From the NCBI RefSeq assembly GCF_000294495.1, contig NC_018526.1, positions 682,001-746,000 on the forward strand: 64,000 bases of DNA. The letters are read 5' to 3'. The translations under genes and the position numbers were made by a program. The DNA is from Streptococcus suis S735. GTDB taxonomy: Bacteria > Bacillota > Bacilli > Lactobacillales > Streptococcaceae. The notes under the pieces are model-generated. The model saw only the letters and a list, made by a program, of their open reading frames with translations. It made no database searches and had not been told where the DNA came from. Below are positions 41,219 through 50,646 of the stretch, piece by piece (positions within the stretch are counted from its first letter, which is position 1; each line of letters opens with the position of its first letter).

Positions 41219-41958
41219 ACTTCCTCACCTGCCTTCACTTGTTGGCGTCCAGCTAATTCCAAATAGATGGTCTCCAAATCTTTATCTGGATACTGTGATT
41301 TGAGTTCATCAAGACTTCCTACGAAAATGAGTTGCCCTTTTCGGAGAATAGCAATGCGGTCACAGAGTTGTTCAGCCACTGAAAGGACGTGTGTAGAAAA
41401 TAGAACGGTGTGACCAGATTGAGCATGTTCTTTCATCATTTGTTTTAGGTCGAAAGAGGCCTGAGGATCCAGTCCAGTTAGGGGTTCATCCAAAATCCAA
41501 ATATCAGGGTTAGGGATCAATGCACCAATAATAATGGTTTTCTGACGCATACCATGTGAAAAACTGTCAATAGGCTCATGTTGGCGCGCTGTCATATCAA
41601 ATAGACTAGATAGTTTAGCGATACGGTCATCAACTGTATCCTTTTCTACACCATAGACCTTGCCCATAAAGTGCCAGTATTCAAATGCTGTTAAGTGTAG
41701 GAAGATGTCTGGCGAATCTGGAACATAGGCTATCCGTTTTTTGACTTCATCGCGGTTCTCCTCTAGGTTTAAACCATCAACAGAGATAGTTCCATAACTG
41801 GCTTCGATTATCGAAGTCAGTAGACTGATTGTCGTTGTTTTTCCTGCCCCATTGTGACCAATTAAACCGAAAATCTCGCCGCTTTCAATTGTCAAATTTA
41901 GGTCATCAAGTGCGATTGTTTCGCCGTATGTTTTTGTGATATGGTCAAATTGTATCAT
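41215..41958 (-). CDS. ABC transporter ATP-binding protein (EcsA-like)
   Basis: A 247-residue ATPase. Walker A GHNGAGKTT is at 34-42, signature FSHGMRQK near 138, Walker B WILDEPLTGLDP near 155 and switch His in STHVLSV. The signature SHGMRQK is a recognised variant in exporters. It is upstream of, and overlaps, the permease. RBS AAGGAGG on the minus strand. Confidence 0.9.
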   Translation of the reverse strand: MIQFDHITKTYGETIALDDLNLTIESGEIFGLIGHNGAGKTTTISLLTSIIEASYGTISVDGLNLEENRDEVKKRIAYVPDSPDIFLHLTAFEYWHFMGKVYGVEKDTVDDRIAKLSSLFDMTARQHEPIDSFSHGMRQKTIIIGALIPNPDIWILDEPLTGLDPQASFDLKQMMKEHAQSGHTVLFSTHVLSVAEQLCDRIAILRKGQLIFVGSLDELKSQYPDKDLETIYLELAGRQQVKAGEEV

Positions 41959-42182
41959 AGTAACCTCCTTGTTATTCGTGAACTAAAAGTAGGGGCTTGC
42001 TAGGTATTCCAAGCCTTATTCCACTGTTCTTCGAATAATATATACAATTAATTACATTTATTATACTGCTGAATTAGTACAAAAGCAATAGTTTCTATCA
42101 ATATTTTTGTAGTATGGATGCGGATATATTGCAAGAAGTCGAGTGTAAAATGGAATGCAATAAGCTCGATTATCAGAAAATT

Positions 42183-42191
42183 TGCTATAAT
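42183..42191 (+). promoter_or_regulatory. Extended -10 promoter 6 nt from the uvrC start codon (leaderless)
   Basis: TGC-TATAAT ends at 42191 and the uvrC ATG begins at 42198. RNA polymerase starts about 6-8 nt after a -10, so the mRNA should begin at or next to the A of ATG. No Shine-Dalgarno is visible. Compare plsY at 58336-58344. Confidence 0.75.
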
Positions 42192-42197
42192 AGATCT

Positions 42198-43982
42198 ATG
42201 AACGATTTGATCAAGCATAAATTGGAGTTACTACCAGATAGCCCTGGCTGTTACCTCCATAAAAACAAGTACGGTAAGATTATCTATGTGGGCAAGGCCA
42301 AAAACCTACGCAATCGGGTGCGGTCTTATTTTCGTGGTGCCCATGATACCAAGACAGAGGCTCTAGTGGCTGAAATTGCCGATTTTGAATTTATCGTGAC
42401 GGATTCCAACATCGAGGCCCTCTTGCTAGAAATCAATCTGATTCAGGAAAACAAGCCACGCTATAACATTATGCTCAAGGATGACAAGTCTTATCCCTTC
42501 ATCAAGATTACCAAGGAACGTCATCCACGGCTGCTCATTACTCGGCAGATTAAGAAGGATGGTGGTCAGTATTTTGGTCCCTATCCAGATGTGGGTGCGG
42601 CCAACCAGACCCTCAAACTATTGGAGCGCCTCTATCCTTTCCGCAAGTGTAAATTGCCTGAGAACAAGTATTGTCTTTATTATCATTTGGGGCAATGTTT
42701 GGCTCATGGAGACAATATGCCCAGCCTGTCTGACTATGACAAGATGGCCAAGGAAGTGGCCCAGTTCTTGACAGGTCATGATGATAAGATTATCAAGGAA
42801 GTGCAGGACAAGATGAAGGCAGCTGCTGGCAATTTGGAATTTGAAAAGGCTGCGGAATACCGGGATGTCCTCCAATCCATTTCAACCCTGCGGACCAAGC
42901 AACGTGTGATGGCTCATGACTTGCAGAATCGAGATGTCTTTGGCTACTACGTAGACAAGGGCTGGATGTGTGTGCAGGTTTTCTTTGTTCGGCAGGGGAA
43001 ACTGATTGAGCGGAATGTCAATCTTTTTCCATACTATAATGATGCGGGCGAAGACTTTTTGACCTACATCGGTCAGTTTTACAGGGACCAGCAACATTTG
43101 ATTCCCTCAGAGGTCTTGATACCGCAGGATATTGACCAAGAAGCCGTAGAAGCTCTGGTAGATACCAAGGTCATCAAGCCCCAGCGTGGCGAGAAGAAGC
43201 AACTCATCAATCTGGCAACCAAGAATGCGCGTGTCAGTCTGGAGCAGAAGTTTAATCTTTTGGAGAAAAATCTGGAGAAGACCTACGGTGCGGTGGAGAA
43301 TATCGGTCAGCTTTTGGGGATTCCGACGCCTGTGCGGATTGAGGCTTTCGATAACTCCAATATTATGGGGACTAGTCCTGTGTCGGCTATGGTTGTCTTT
43401 GAAAATGGGGTGCCTAATAAAAAAGAATACCGCAAGTACAAGATTAATACGGTTGAGGGACCGGATGACTATGCTTCCATGCGGGAAGTTTTGCAGCGGC
43501 GGTACAGTCGGGTGCTGCGGGACGGTTTGACACCGCCTGATTTGATTATCATTGACGGTGGTCAGGGGCAGGTCAATGTCGCCAAGCAGGTCATCGAGCA
43601 GGAGTTGGGTATGTCCATTCCCATTGCAGGTTTGCAGAAGAATGACAAGCACCAGACACACGAATTGCTCTTTGGTAATCCGCTGGAAGTAGTTGAGTTG
43701 CCTCGCAATTCACAGGAATTTTTCCTCCTGCATCGGATTCAAGATGAGGTTCACCGCTTTGCTATTGAGTTTCATCGTCAGGTTCGGTCAAAAAATTCCT
43801 TCTCATCCAAATTGGACGGCATAGAAGGCTTGGGACCAAAACGCAAGCAGACTTTGATGAAGCATTTCAAGTCTATTGGCAATATCCAGTCGGCCAGTCT
43901 ACAAGAAATCGCAGAAGCAGGAGTGCCGTATAAAGTAGCGGAAAAGGTCAAGGAAAGCCTTTCTTCAAAGGATGAGATTTGA
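42198..43982 (+). CDS. uvrC: UvrABC excinuclease subunit C
   Basis: A 594-residue nuclease making both incisions in nucleotide excision repair. GIY-YIG domain: [25 protein letters not shown] (residues 14-38, shown only as PGCYLHKN and [10 protein letters not shown]), UvrB-contact segment near 205-230 with [13 protein letters not shown], RNase H-like C-terminal domain with [10 protein letters not shown] and [10 protein letters not shown], and a final HhH region ([16 protein letters not shown]). The ATG at 42198 is taken because the reading upstream to 42114 has no RBS, codes atypical residues and spans the promoter. Confidence 0.95.
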   Translation: MNDLIKHKLELLPDSPGCYLHKNKYGKIIYVGKAKNLRNRVRSYFRGAHDTKTEALVAEIADFEFIVTDSNIEALLLEINLIQENKPRYNIMLKDDKSYPFIKITKERHPRLLITRQIKKDGGQYFGPYPDVGAANQTLKLLERLYPFRKCKLPENKYCLYYHLGQCLAHGDNMPSLSDYDKMAKEVAQFLTGHDDKIIKEVQDKMKAAAGNLEFEKAAEYRDVLQSISTLRTKQRVMAHDLQNRDVFGYYVDKGWMCVQVFFVRQGKLIERNVNLFPYYNDAGEDFLTYIGQFYRDQQHLIPSEVLIPQDIDQEAVEALVDTKVIKPQRGEKKQLINLATKNARVSLEQKFNLLEKNLEKTYGAVENIGQLLGIPTPVRIEAFDNSNIMGTSPVSAMVVFENGVPNKKEYRKYKINTVEGPDDYASMREVLQRRYSRVLRDGLTPPDLIIIDGGQGQVNVAKQVIEQELGMSIPIAGLQKNDKHQTHELLFGNPLEVVELPRNSQEFFLLHRIQDEVHRFAIEFHRQVRSKNSFSSKLDGIEGLGPKRKQTLMKHFKSIGNIQSASLQEIAEAGVPYKVAEKVKESLSSKDEI

Positions 43983-44038
43983 AAACATTCCCATAATGTG
44001 TTAGAATAAACTATCAATGACTAAATAAGGAGAAAGTA

Positions 44039-44167
44039 ATGGCTTTTGGTGAAGAAAAACACAAAAAAACAACATTTGAGAAAGTGACTTTAGTAATCGT
44101 TGTCGTGATGGTTGTAGCGACATTGGCTGGCTTGATTTTACCAGCTATTAATGCATTGATGAATTAA
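44039..44167 (+). CDS. DUF4044-type miniprotein (42 aa, one TM)
   Basis: A short frame with a strong AAGGAGA RBS and ATG at 44039: a charged start (MAFGEEKHKKTTFEK), one hydrophobic span (VTLVIVVVMVVATLAGLIL) and a short tail. Small proteins of this kind next to obgE or uvrC are widespread in streptococci. Function unknown. Its stop codon abuts the left end of a MITE-like element, which separates the gene from its terminator. Confidence 0.8.
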   Translation: MAFGEEKHKKTTFEKVTLVIVVVMVVATLAGLILPAINALMN

Positions 44168-44326
44168 GAACCTGTATTCACTGTTCAGCACTTCTATACT
44201 AAGGCTAGTTTTTAAGCACTCATCGTTAGTTTTTTTCAAAATACAGTCAGTATTTTGAAAAAACCACCTTGATTGGCTAAAAACGATTTCTTATATATAA
44301 GCACTTCGCTTGTGAATACAGGTCTA
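44167..44326. mobile_element. MITE-like element, copy 2, with perfect 11-bp terminal inverted repeats
   Basis: About 160 bp. CCTGTATTCAC at 44171-44181 is the exact reverse complement of GTGAATACAGG at 44313-44323. The interior is AT-rich, contains an AAATACAGTCAGTATTT palindrome and has no ORF. It aligns along its length with 24490-24648 and in part with 37971-38085. TA dinucleotides border both ends, suggesting TA target-site preference. Confidence 0.88.
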
Positions 44327-44350
44327 AAACGCTTTTAAGCGTTTTTTTCT
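44327..44350 (+). terminator. Terminator downstream of the DUF4044 gene, displaced by the MITE
   Basis: AAAACGCTT (44327-44335) pairs with AAGCGTTTT (44338-44346) and is followed by TTT. It lies directly after the element's right end. Confidence 0.8.
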
Positions 44351-44370
44351 AGGAAAGAATAGGGTAAATT

Positions 44371-45684
44371 ATGAGTATGTTTTTAGATACTGCCAAGATT
44401 AAGGTCAAGGCAGGGAAAGGTGGCGACGGGATGGTCGCCTTCCGCCGTGAAAAGTATGTACCTAATGGCGGTCCTTGGGGCGGTGATGGTGGTCATGGTG
44501 GAAATGTTGTCTTCGTTGTAGATGAAGGCTTGCGGACCTTGATGGACTTCCGTTACAATCGTCGCTTTAAGGCTGATGATGGTGAAAAAGGGATGACCAA
44601 AGGTATGCACGGTCGAGGAGCGGAAGATTTAATTGTTCGTGTACCGCAGGGAACAACTGTGCGTGACGCTGATACAGGTAAAATCATTACAGACCTGGTT
44701 GAGAATGGGCAGGAATTTGTCATTGCCCACGGTGGTCGTGGTGGTCGTGGAAATATTCGTTTTGCGACACCTAAGAATCCAGCGCCTGAGATTTCTGAAA
44801 ATGGAGAACCAGGTGAGGAGCGCAATCTTGAATTAGAATTGAAAGTGTTGGCTGATGTAGGTCTTGTAGGTTTCCCATCAGTTGGAAAATCAACGCTTCT
44901 CAGTGTTATTACAGCAGCTAAACCTAAAATTGGTGCCTACCATTTTACAACCATTGTGCCAAATTTGGGAATGGTTCGGACCAAGTCTGGTGAGTCATTT
45001 GCAGTGGCTGATTTGCCTGGCTTGATTGAAGGTGCTAGTCAAGGTGTTGGATTGGGAACGCAATTCCTACGTCATATTGAGCGGACACGTGTTATCTTGC
45101 ATGTTTTGGATATGTCAGCAAGTGAAGGTCGTGATCCTTACGAGGACTATGTAGCCATCAACAATGAATTGGAAACCTATAATCTTCGTTTAATGGAGCG
45201 CCCTCAAATTATTGTTGCCAACAAGATGGACATGCCAGAGGCAGAAGAACATTTGGAAGAGTTCAAGAAAAAATTGGCAACCAACTATGATGAGTTTGAA
45301 GAATTGCCACAGATTTTCCCAATTTCTGGTATTGCTCACCAAGGTCTGGAAAATCTACTAGAAGCTACAGCTGAGTTGCTTGAGAAAACGCCAGAATTCT
45401 TGCTCTACGACGAATCAGATTTCCAAGAAGAAGAGGCTTACTATGGCTTTAACCCAGATGAACCAGAATTTGCAATCAGTCGTGCAGACGATGCAAGTTG
45501 GATTCTATCTGGTGACAAGCTGGAAAAGCTCTTCACCATGACCAACTTCGATCGCGACGAATCTGTCATGAAATTTGCTCGTCAGTTACGTGGAATGGGT
45601 GTCGATGAAGCCCTCCGTGCGCGTGGTGCCAAAGACGGCGACATCGTCCGTATTGGCAAGTTCGAATTTGAGTTCGTTGATTAA
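44371..45684 (+). CDS. obgE: Obg-family GTPase (ribosome assembly)
   Basis: A 437-residue essential GTPase acting in 50S subunit assembly and stress signalling. The N-terminal Obg fold is Gly-rich ([23 protein letters not shown]). The G domain has GFPSVGKST at 167-175, DLPGLIEGA (G3) and ANKMDMP (G4). The C-terminal OCT domain (about 355-437) ends [25 protein letters not shown]. The stop codon is directly followed by the hairpin array. Confidence 0.97.
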   Translation: MSMFLDTAKIKVKAGKGGDGMVAFRREKYVPNGGPWGGDGGHGGNVVFVVDEGLRTLMDFRYNRRFKADDGEKGMTKGMHGRGAEDLIVRVPQGTTVRDADTGKIITDLVENGQEFVIAHGGRGGRGNIRFATPKNPAPEISENGEPGEERNLELELKVLADVGLVGFPSVGKSTLLSVITAAKPKIGAYHFTTIVPNLGMVRTKSGESFAVADLPGLIEGASQGVGLGTQFLRHIERTRVILHVLDMSASEGRDPYEDYVAINNELETYNLRLMERPQIIVANKMDMPEAEEHLEEFKKKLATNYDEFEELPQIFPISGIAHQGLENLLEATAELLEKTPEFLLYDESDFQEEEAYYGFNPDEPEFAISRADDASWILSGDKLEKLFTMTNFDRDESVMKFARQLRGMGVDEALRARGAKDGDIVRIGKFEFEFVD

Positions 45685-45950
45685 CGTAGCAGTTTGACTG
45701 CAAGTTAACTTGCTAGTTAAACTACGCCAAGTCCTATGGGATCTTGGCTAGCTACCTTACTAACTTCACCCAAATGGTGGTATCAACCATTTGGGTTCCG
45801 TGTCGTAACTTTGGAATCACATCAAAATCCTAAAGGACTTGATGTGATACGGTAGCCGCTATGGCGGACTACCTACCAACCTTACTAATTCCGCACAGGC
45901 AGTGGTATCGACTGCCTGTACTCCATATCGTAACCTGTCCGGTAAGTTAG
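45685..45950. repeat. Array of covarying hairpins after obgE (two tandem units)
   Basis: No ORF. Unit A (45726-45809) and unit B (45851-45933) have the same plan. First a 9-bp bulged stem with loop TATG: arms GCCAAGTCC/GGA-T-CTTGGC in A, GGTAGCCGC/GCGG-A-CTACC in B. Then a linker with ACCTTACTAA. Then a 9-11-bp stem with loop GGTATC plus A or G: arms ACCCAAATGGT in A, ACAGGCAGT in B, each with its own complement. Then GTAAC. Stems differ while loops and linkers are conserved, i.e. compensatory change. A further 10-bp hairpin (45816-45825 with 45839-45848) lies between them, and a GCAAGTTAACTTGC palindrome (45700-45713) precedes them. Confidence 0.75.
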
Positions 45951-46057
45951 TCTAGTATGAACTTAGAAATTCGAGAGCAGACTATAGCTTTACAAATTTC
46001 GTTCAGTTGGTGACAGTCGTTTGTGAGCAATCTTAAAAAAAATAGTTGGAGGTCTGT

Positions 46058-46222
46058 ATGGGTGATAAGCCAATATCCTTCAAGGATAAGTATGGAAATT
46101 TTGTCTCAGCAGCCGATGTTTGGAATGCTGAAAAATTAGAAGAACTCTTTAACAGGCTCAATCCCAATCGCAAACTCCGTTTGGAACGTGAGCGTTTGGC
46201 AAGAGAGCAAGAAAAGGAATAA
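46058..46222 (+). CDS. Conserved 54-aa charged protein downstream of obgE
   Basis: ATG at 46058 with GGAGG 7 nt upstream; ends TAA at 46222. It starts MGDKPISFKDKYGNFVSAAD, then VWNAEKLEELFNRLNPNR and a Lys/Arg/Glu-rich helical tail. I remember a near-identical small protein after obgE in pneumococcus; function unknown. No TM or signal. A good terminator follows, so it is probably its own gene or the end of an obgE transcript. Confidence 0.8.
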   Translation: MGDKPISFKDKYGNFVSAADVWNAEKLEELFNRLNPNRKLRLERERLAREQEKE

Positions 46223-46227
46223 CGTCA

Positions 46228-46268
46228 AAATCTGCTTGTTGTATCAGAAAACAGGCAGATTTTTTTAA
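46228..46268 (+). terminator. Terminator after the 54-aa protein gene
   Basis: AAATCTGCTTGTT (46228-46240) pairs with AACAGGCAGATTT (46250-46262, one G-T), followed by TTTT. Confidence 0.85.
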
Positions 46269-46466
46269 AATTTATTGACTATTTATTATTGGTTATATGT
46301 ATAAGAATACAAGATATGGAGCTAATATTTTTGCGGTGTCGGTAATTTTATAGAAATTCTCAAAAGTGAAATTTCTTAAAAAATATGTAAAAACTATGAA
46401 TATACTGGTTTCTTCTTGAATTGAAGCGAATTCATAATGTTTTTTTGAGGAATTTTATAATATTAC

Positions 46467-46495
46467 TTGGCATTTAAAGTTATTTGTAGTATAAT
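46467..46495 (+). promoter_or_regulatory. Promoter of the LPXTG surface-protein gene
   Basis: TTGGCA (46467-46472) and TATAAT (46490-46495) with 17-bp spacing, 91 bp upstream of the ATG. The rest of the 46269-46585 region is AT-rich with nothing else recognised. RBS is GGGGGA. Confidence 0.7.
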
Positions 46496-46585
46496 ACCTC
46501 GAATGATTGCGGGAGTTTTCAAGGCTTTGATACAAAGAGTAGAAAATTTGTGTAATTAAATTAATATTTATATGGGGGATTTTTT

Positions 46586-49500
46586 ATGCGTAGATCAAAT
46601 AAAAAATCATTTGACTGGTACGGTACGAAACAACAATTTTCGATTCGTAAGTATCATTTTGGGGCAGCAAGCGTTTTGCTTGGTGTGTCGTTAGTTTTAG
46701 GTGCTGGTGCACAGGTTGTTAAGGCTGATGAAACTGTTGCTTCATCAGAACCAACTATTGCCAGTAGTGTAGCGCCTGCTTCAACAGAAGCGGTTGCAGA
46801 AGAAGCAGAAAAAACAAATGCTGAAAATACGAGTGCAGTAGCTACGACTTCAACAGAAGTTGAAAAAGCGAAAGCTGTTCTTGAACAGGTAACATCAGAA
46901 TCACCACTTTTGGCTGGTCTTGGTCAAAAAGAGTTGGCTAAAACTGAAGATGCAACTCTTGCAAAAGCTATAGAGGATGCTCAAACAAAACTTGCAGCAG
47001 CTAAGGCAATTTTGGCTGACTCAGAAGCAACTGTTGAGCAAGTTGAAGCGCAAGTCGCAGCGGTTAAAGTAGCCAACGAGGCGCTAGGGAATGAATTGCA
47101 AAAATACACTGTAGATGGTCTCTTGACAGCGGCTCTTGATACAGTAGCACCTGATACAACTGCATCAACATTGAAAGTTGGTGATGGCGAAGGTACCCTT
47201 CTAGATAGCACTACAACAGCAACGCCTTCAATGGCTGAGCCAAATGGTGCAGCAATTGCTCCACATACACTTCGAACTCAAGATGGAATTAAAGCGACAT
47301 CAGAGCCAAATTGGTATACTTTTGAATCGTACGATTTGTACTCATATAATAAAAATATGGCTAGCTCAACTTATAAAGGAGCTGAAGTTGATGCCTACAT
47401 TCGTTACTCTTTGGATAATGATTCGTCAACAACTGCTGTTTTAGCAGAGTTGGTAAGTAGGACAACTGGTGATGTGTTAGAGAAATATACGATTGAACCG
47501 GGCGAGAGTGTTACGTTTTCACATCCGACAAAAGTTAATGCTAATAATAGCAATATAACTGTGACTTATGATACCTCATTAGCTTCTGCTAATACTCCTG
47601 GAGCATTGAAATTCTCTGCTAATGATGATGTTTATTCAACAATTATTGTACCTGCTTATCAGATTAATACAACTCGTTACGTCACTGAAAGTGGCAAAGT
47701 TTTGGCAACCTATGGTCTTCAAACTATTGCAGGACAGGTAGTTACTCCATCTTCTGTTCGTGTATTTACTGGGTATGATTATGTGGCAACTACAACTAAA
47801 GCCGTTCAAGGTCCATATCCAAAGGGAACGGTATACCTTGCTGGTACGGTTCAAAAGGATACAGTACAATATAAAGTTATTCGTGAAATTGTGGAGAACG
47901 ACCAAGCAGTTCTTAAATTCTATTATTTAGATCCTACCTATAAGGGTGAAGTAGATTGGAGAGGAACTGATACGACTGGGTTTATTGAGTTGCTTACAAC
48001 TTCCCCAACAACCTATAAAGTTGGTACTATATACGATTACAATATTAATTCAAAAATTACAGCTCCATTTACTATTGATCCTACCAAGAATGTTATGGTT
48101 TTCAAGGAAAGTGAACAGAACGAGCAAGGTAGCAAATATCGCGTCATTGCTCAATGGTCAGGAGATGAAACCACTAAAGGTATATATGGAAAAATCTATA
48201 TCGCTACTCAGGTTTGGACGACTAAATTGGGAACAAACGAGTGGGGATGGTTTGACTATTCTGATGACCAAGCTGGTATAAAATTTAATAACAAAGGTTT
48301 TTGGCCGGCAGGTGTTCAAAATACACTTCGAAATGCTACTCCGGCTACAGCTGTAGAGACTACTTATATCTACAAAGAAAGTTCCAAGTATGGTGATGTC
48401 ATTGTTGAGTACTACGATACTGACGGAAAACAAATTGTAAATTCAGTTGTAGATACTCCTAAGTCAGCTCTTGGCACAGAGTATAATACAGATGTGGACC
48501 GTAGACCAGCCAGCTTGGTTGCTGCTGATGGGACAGTCTACTTCTACAAAGAAGTTAAGTCTGATTCAGCTAAGACAACCGGTACAGTAGTTGCAGGTAC
48601 GACAACTGTTAAGTATGTTTACGAAAAAGCTGGTAGCGTTAATGTTAACTTCGTTGACATCAATGGTAAAGTAATCAAAGCTCCTGTTTCAGATGAAAAA
48701 GATGCGAAACCTGGTTACAATTATGATACCGACTTGGATCAGAAATTAGCTTCCATCACTTTTGAAGGCAAGGAATACAAACTTGTTCCTGCTGGTGATT
48801 ATCCGGTTGGTAAAGTTGGCAAGGGAAATAACTTGATTGAAGTTGGTAATAATACTGCGAAAGGTATTGACCCAACAACAGGCAAAATTGAAGCCGGTGT
48901 TAACAAAGAAGTTACCTATGTCTATAGAGCAGTGACAGGTTCTGTAGTTGTAAATTACAAAGATACAGAAGGTAATGTGATTAAAGATCCAGAAACGGAT
49001 GTGTCTGATGCACCGGTTGGAGATGCTTATACTACAACTGACAAGAAACCAAACGAAATCATCACAAAAGATGGATCACGCTATGTTCTTGTTCCATCTA
49101 AGACAGATGGTGAGGAAAATGGTAAAGTTATCGAAGGAACAATCACAGTAACTTATGTTTACCAGAAAGTTGCAAACTGGATTCCAGAGATTCCAAATGT
49201 ACCAGAAACAGACCGTCCAAAAGTACCTTACCCATTTGACCCAACAGAGCCAGACGAGCCAATCGATCCAACGACACCAGGAACAAATGGCGAGGTTCCA
49301 AATATTCCTTACGTTCCAGGATATACACCGGTTGATCCTAAGGATAACACGCCGTTGAAACCAATTGATCCAAATGATCCAGGTAAGGGTTATGTACCAC
49401 CAACACCAGAAAATCCAGGTGTTGATACACCAATTCCTTATGTTCCAGTTAAAAAAGTCGTAACTAACCACGTTGATGAAGAGGGTAACCCTATTGCACC

Positions 49501-50356
49501 GCAAGAAGAGGGAACAAAACCAAACAAATCAATCCCAGGTTACGAGTTCACAGGTAAAACTGTTACTGACGAAGATGGCAACACAACTCACATCTACAAG
49601 AAAACACCAGAAGTTAAGAATGGTACAGTTGTTGTTAACTATGTAACAGAAGATGGCACAGTTATCAAGGAACCTGTAACAGATACACCAACTTCTCCAG
49701 AAGGCACACCATACGACACTACAGACAACAAACCTAAGACAATCACTTTCAAAGGTGAAGAGTATGAATTGGTTCGTGTTGACGGTACAGAAAACGGTAA
49801 AGTTGTAGAAGGTGAAACAGTTGTGACTTACGTTTACCGTAAAGTCGAAACACCTGCTAAGAAAGTTGTAACTAACCACGTTGATGAAGAGGGTAACCCT
49901 GTTGCGCCGCAAGAAGAGGGAACAAAACCAAACAAATCAATCCCAGGTTACGAATTTACAGGTAAAACTGTTACTGACGAAGATGGCAACACAACTCACA
50001 TCTACAAGAAAACACCTGCTAAGAAAGTTGTGACTAACCACGTTGATGAAGAAGGTAACCCTATTGCTCCACAAGAGGATGGGACAACACCAAAACGTCA
50101 AATTTCAGGTTACGAGTATGTGCGTACTGTAGTTGATGAAGAAGGTAACACGACACATATTTATCGCAAACTTTCTAATAAACCAACAACACCTGAGAAG
50201 GAAACTCCTGCAAAACCTCAAGCAGGTAAAACCGCTTCAGGTAAAGCTCAATTGCCAAATACTGGTGAGGCTTCATCTGTGGCAGGTGCGCTTGGTACAG
50301 CAATGCTTGTCGCAACACTTGCGTTTGCAAGAAAACGTCGTCGTAACGAAGATTAG
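46586..50356 (+). CDS. LPXTG-anchored surface protein with MucBP-type repeats (1256 aa)
   Basis: An exported wall-anchored protein. YSIRK-type signal (FSIRKYHFGAASVLLG, residues 18-33); mature start after about residue 47. Residues 50-190 are Ala/Glu-rich helical (FIVAR-like); about 220-600 is a non-repetitive ligand-like region. MucBP-type repeats occupy about 600-862 (VNYKDTEGNVIKDP, TVTYVY). A Pro-rich linker runs from W865 to about 950. Three 54-136-residue-spaced repeats start at K956, K1092 and K1146 (KKVVTNHVDEEGNP) with another MucBP unit between the first two. LPNTG at 1223-1227, then a TM and a KRRRNED tail. Sortase A substrate; adhesin role inferred. Which named S. suis surface antigen this is, I cannot say. 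Confidence 0.93.
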   Translation: MRRSNKKSFDWYGTKQQFSIRKYHFGAASVLLGVSLVLGAGAQVVKADETVASSEPTIASSVAPASTEAVAEEAEKTNAENTSAVATTSTEVEKAKAVLEQVTSESPLLAGLGQKELAKTEDATLAKAIEDAQTKLAAAKAILADSEATVEQVEAQVAAVKVANEALGNELQKYTVDGLLTAALDTVAPDTTASTLKVGDGEGTLLDSTTTATPSMAEPNGAAIAPHTLRTQDGIKATSEPNWYTFESYDLYSYNKNMASSTYKGAEVDAYIRYSLDNDSSTTAVLAELVSRTTGDVLEKYTIEPGESVTFSHPTKVNANNSNITVTYDTSLASANTPGALKFSANDDVYSTIIVPAYQINTTRYVTESGKVLATYGLQTIAGQVVTPSSVRVFTGYDYVATTTKAVQGPYPKGTVYLAGTVQKDTVQYKVIREIVENDQAVLKFYYLDPTYKGEVDWRGTDTTGFIELLTTSPTTYKVGTIYDYNINSKITAPFTIDPTKNVMVFKESEQNEQGSKYRVIAQWSGDETTKGIYGKIYIATQVWTTKLGTNEWGWFDYSDDQAGIKFNNKGFWPAGVQNTLRNATPATAVETTYIYKESSKYGDVIVEYYDTDGKQIVNSVVDTPKSALGTEYNTDVDRRPASLVAADGTVYFYKEVKSDSAKTTGTVVAGTTTVKYVYEKAGSVNVNFVDINGKVIKAPVSDEKDAKPGYNYDTDLDQKLASITFEGKEYKLVPAGDYPVGKVGKGNNLIEVGNNTAKGIDPTTGKIEAGVNKEVTYVYRAVTGSVVVNYKDTEGNVIKDPETDVSDAPVGDAYTTTDKKPNEIITKDGSRYVLVPSKTDGEENGKVIEGTITVTYVYQKVANWIPEIPNVPETDRPKVPYPFDPTEPDEPIDPTTPGTNGEVPNIPYVPGYTPVDPKDNTPLKPIDPNDPGKGYVPPTPENPGVDTPIPYVPVKKVVTNHVDEEGNPIAPQEEGTKPNKSIPGYEFTGKTVTDEDGNTTHIYKKTPEVKNGTVVVNYVTEDGTVIKEPVTDTPTSPEGTPYDTTDNKPKTITFKGEEYELVRVDGTENGKVVEGETVVTYVYRKVETPAKKVVTNHVDEEGNPVAPQEEGTKPNKSIPGYEFTGKTVTDEDGNTTHIYKKTPAKKVVTNHVDEEGNPIAPQEDGTTPKRQISGYEYVRTVVDEEGNTTHIYRKLSNKPTTPEKETPAKPQAGKTASGKAQLPNTGEASSVAGALGTAMLVATLAFARKRRRNED
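49451..50174 (+). repeat. Near-identical ~155-bp DNA repeats inside the surface-protein gene
   Basis: 49451-49606 and 49859-50014 are almost identical at nucleotide level over about 155 bp, and 50021-50174 is a third, more diverged copy. Identity of DNA, not only protein, suggests recent duplication or gene conversion and allows slipped recombination to change repeat number in frame (unit lengths divisible by 3). Confidence 0.85.
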
Positions 50357-50424
50357 TCAAAATTCTTTATACAGACTTTATTCCCCCACATAGAAAGTAT
50401 AAGAATTGTACGTAACATGCAGGA

Positions 50425-50600
50425 TTGCCTTTCCGAAAAAATGAGGCTGGGCAAAAAGTCCAGAGTTACATCTTAGAGTTCGCTCCATTTCCAACCTCCA
50501 ACAGTCACTACTCTGACTGTTGGAGCTGTGTGGGGGTGGGAGACGAGCTCTTTTTTTATTCGGTCGAGTTCTTTCTCGCTCCCATTTTTTTGTCTTATTT
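50425..50600. repeat. Hairpin-rich intergenic element with terminator before rexB
   Basis: A perfect 12-bp stem CTCCAACAGTCA/TGACTGTTGGAG (50496-50507 with 50514-50525) is followed by GAGCT ... AGCTC and seven T (to 50557). AGGCTGGGCAAAAAGTCC at its left is a string I remember from many streptococcal intergenic regions. It probably terminates the surface-protein transcript; repeated occurrence elsewhere in the genome cannot be checked here. Confidence 0.55.
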
Positions 50601-50646
50601 TGATATACTAGATATAGTATATTCAACGAAAGCATGAGAATTTGAT

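Noticed and set aside
42114..42197. Longer uvrC start at 42114
   Set aside because: It crosses an extended -10, has no RBS and adds residues unlike UvrC N-termini; the 42198 start is the family start.
44383..44825. Long minus-strand open frames opposite obgE (and similar ones opposite parE, glpO and pepF)
   Set aside because: They mirror the codon pattern of strongly supported genes on the other strand and carry no domain.
49451..50174. Repeats considered as a CRISPR array
   Set aside because: They are coding, about 155 bp and spaced irregularly inside one surface-protein gene.
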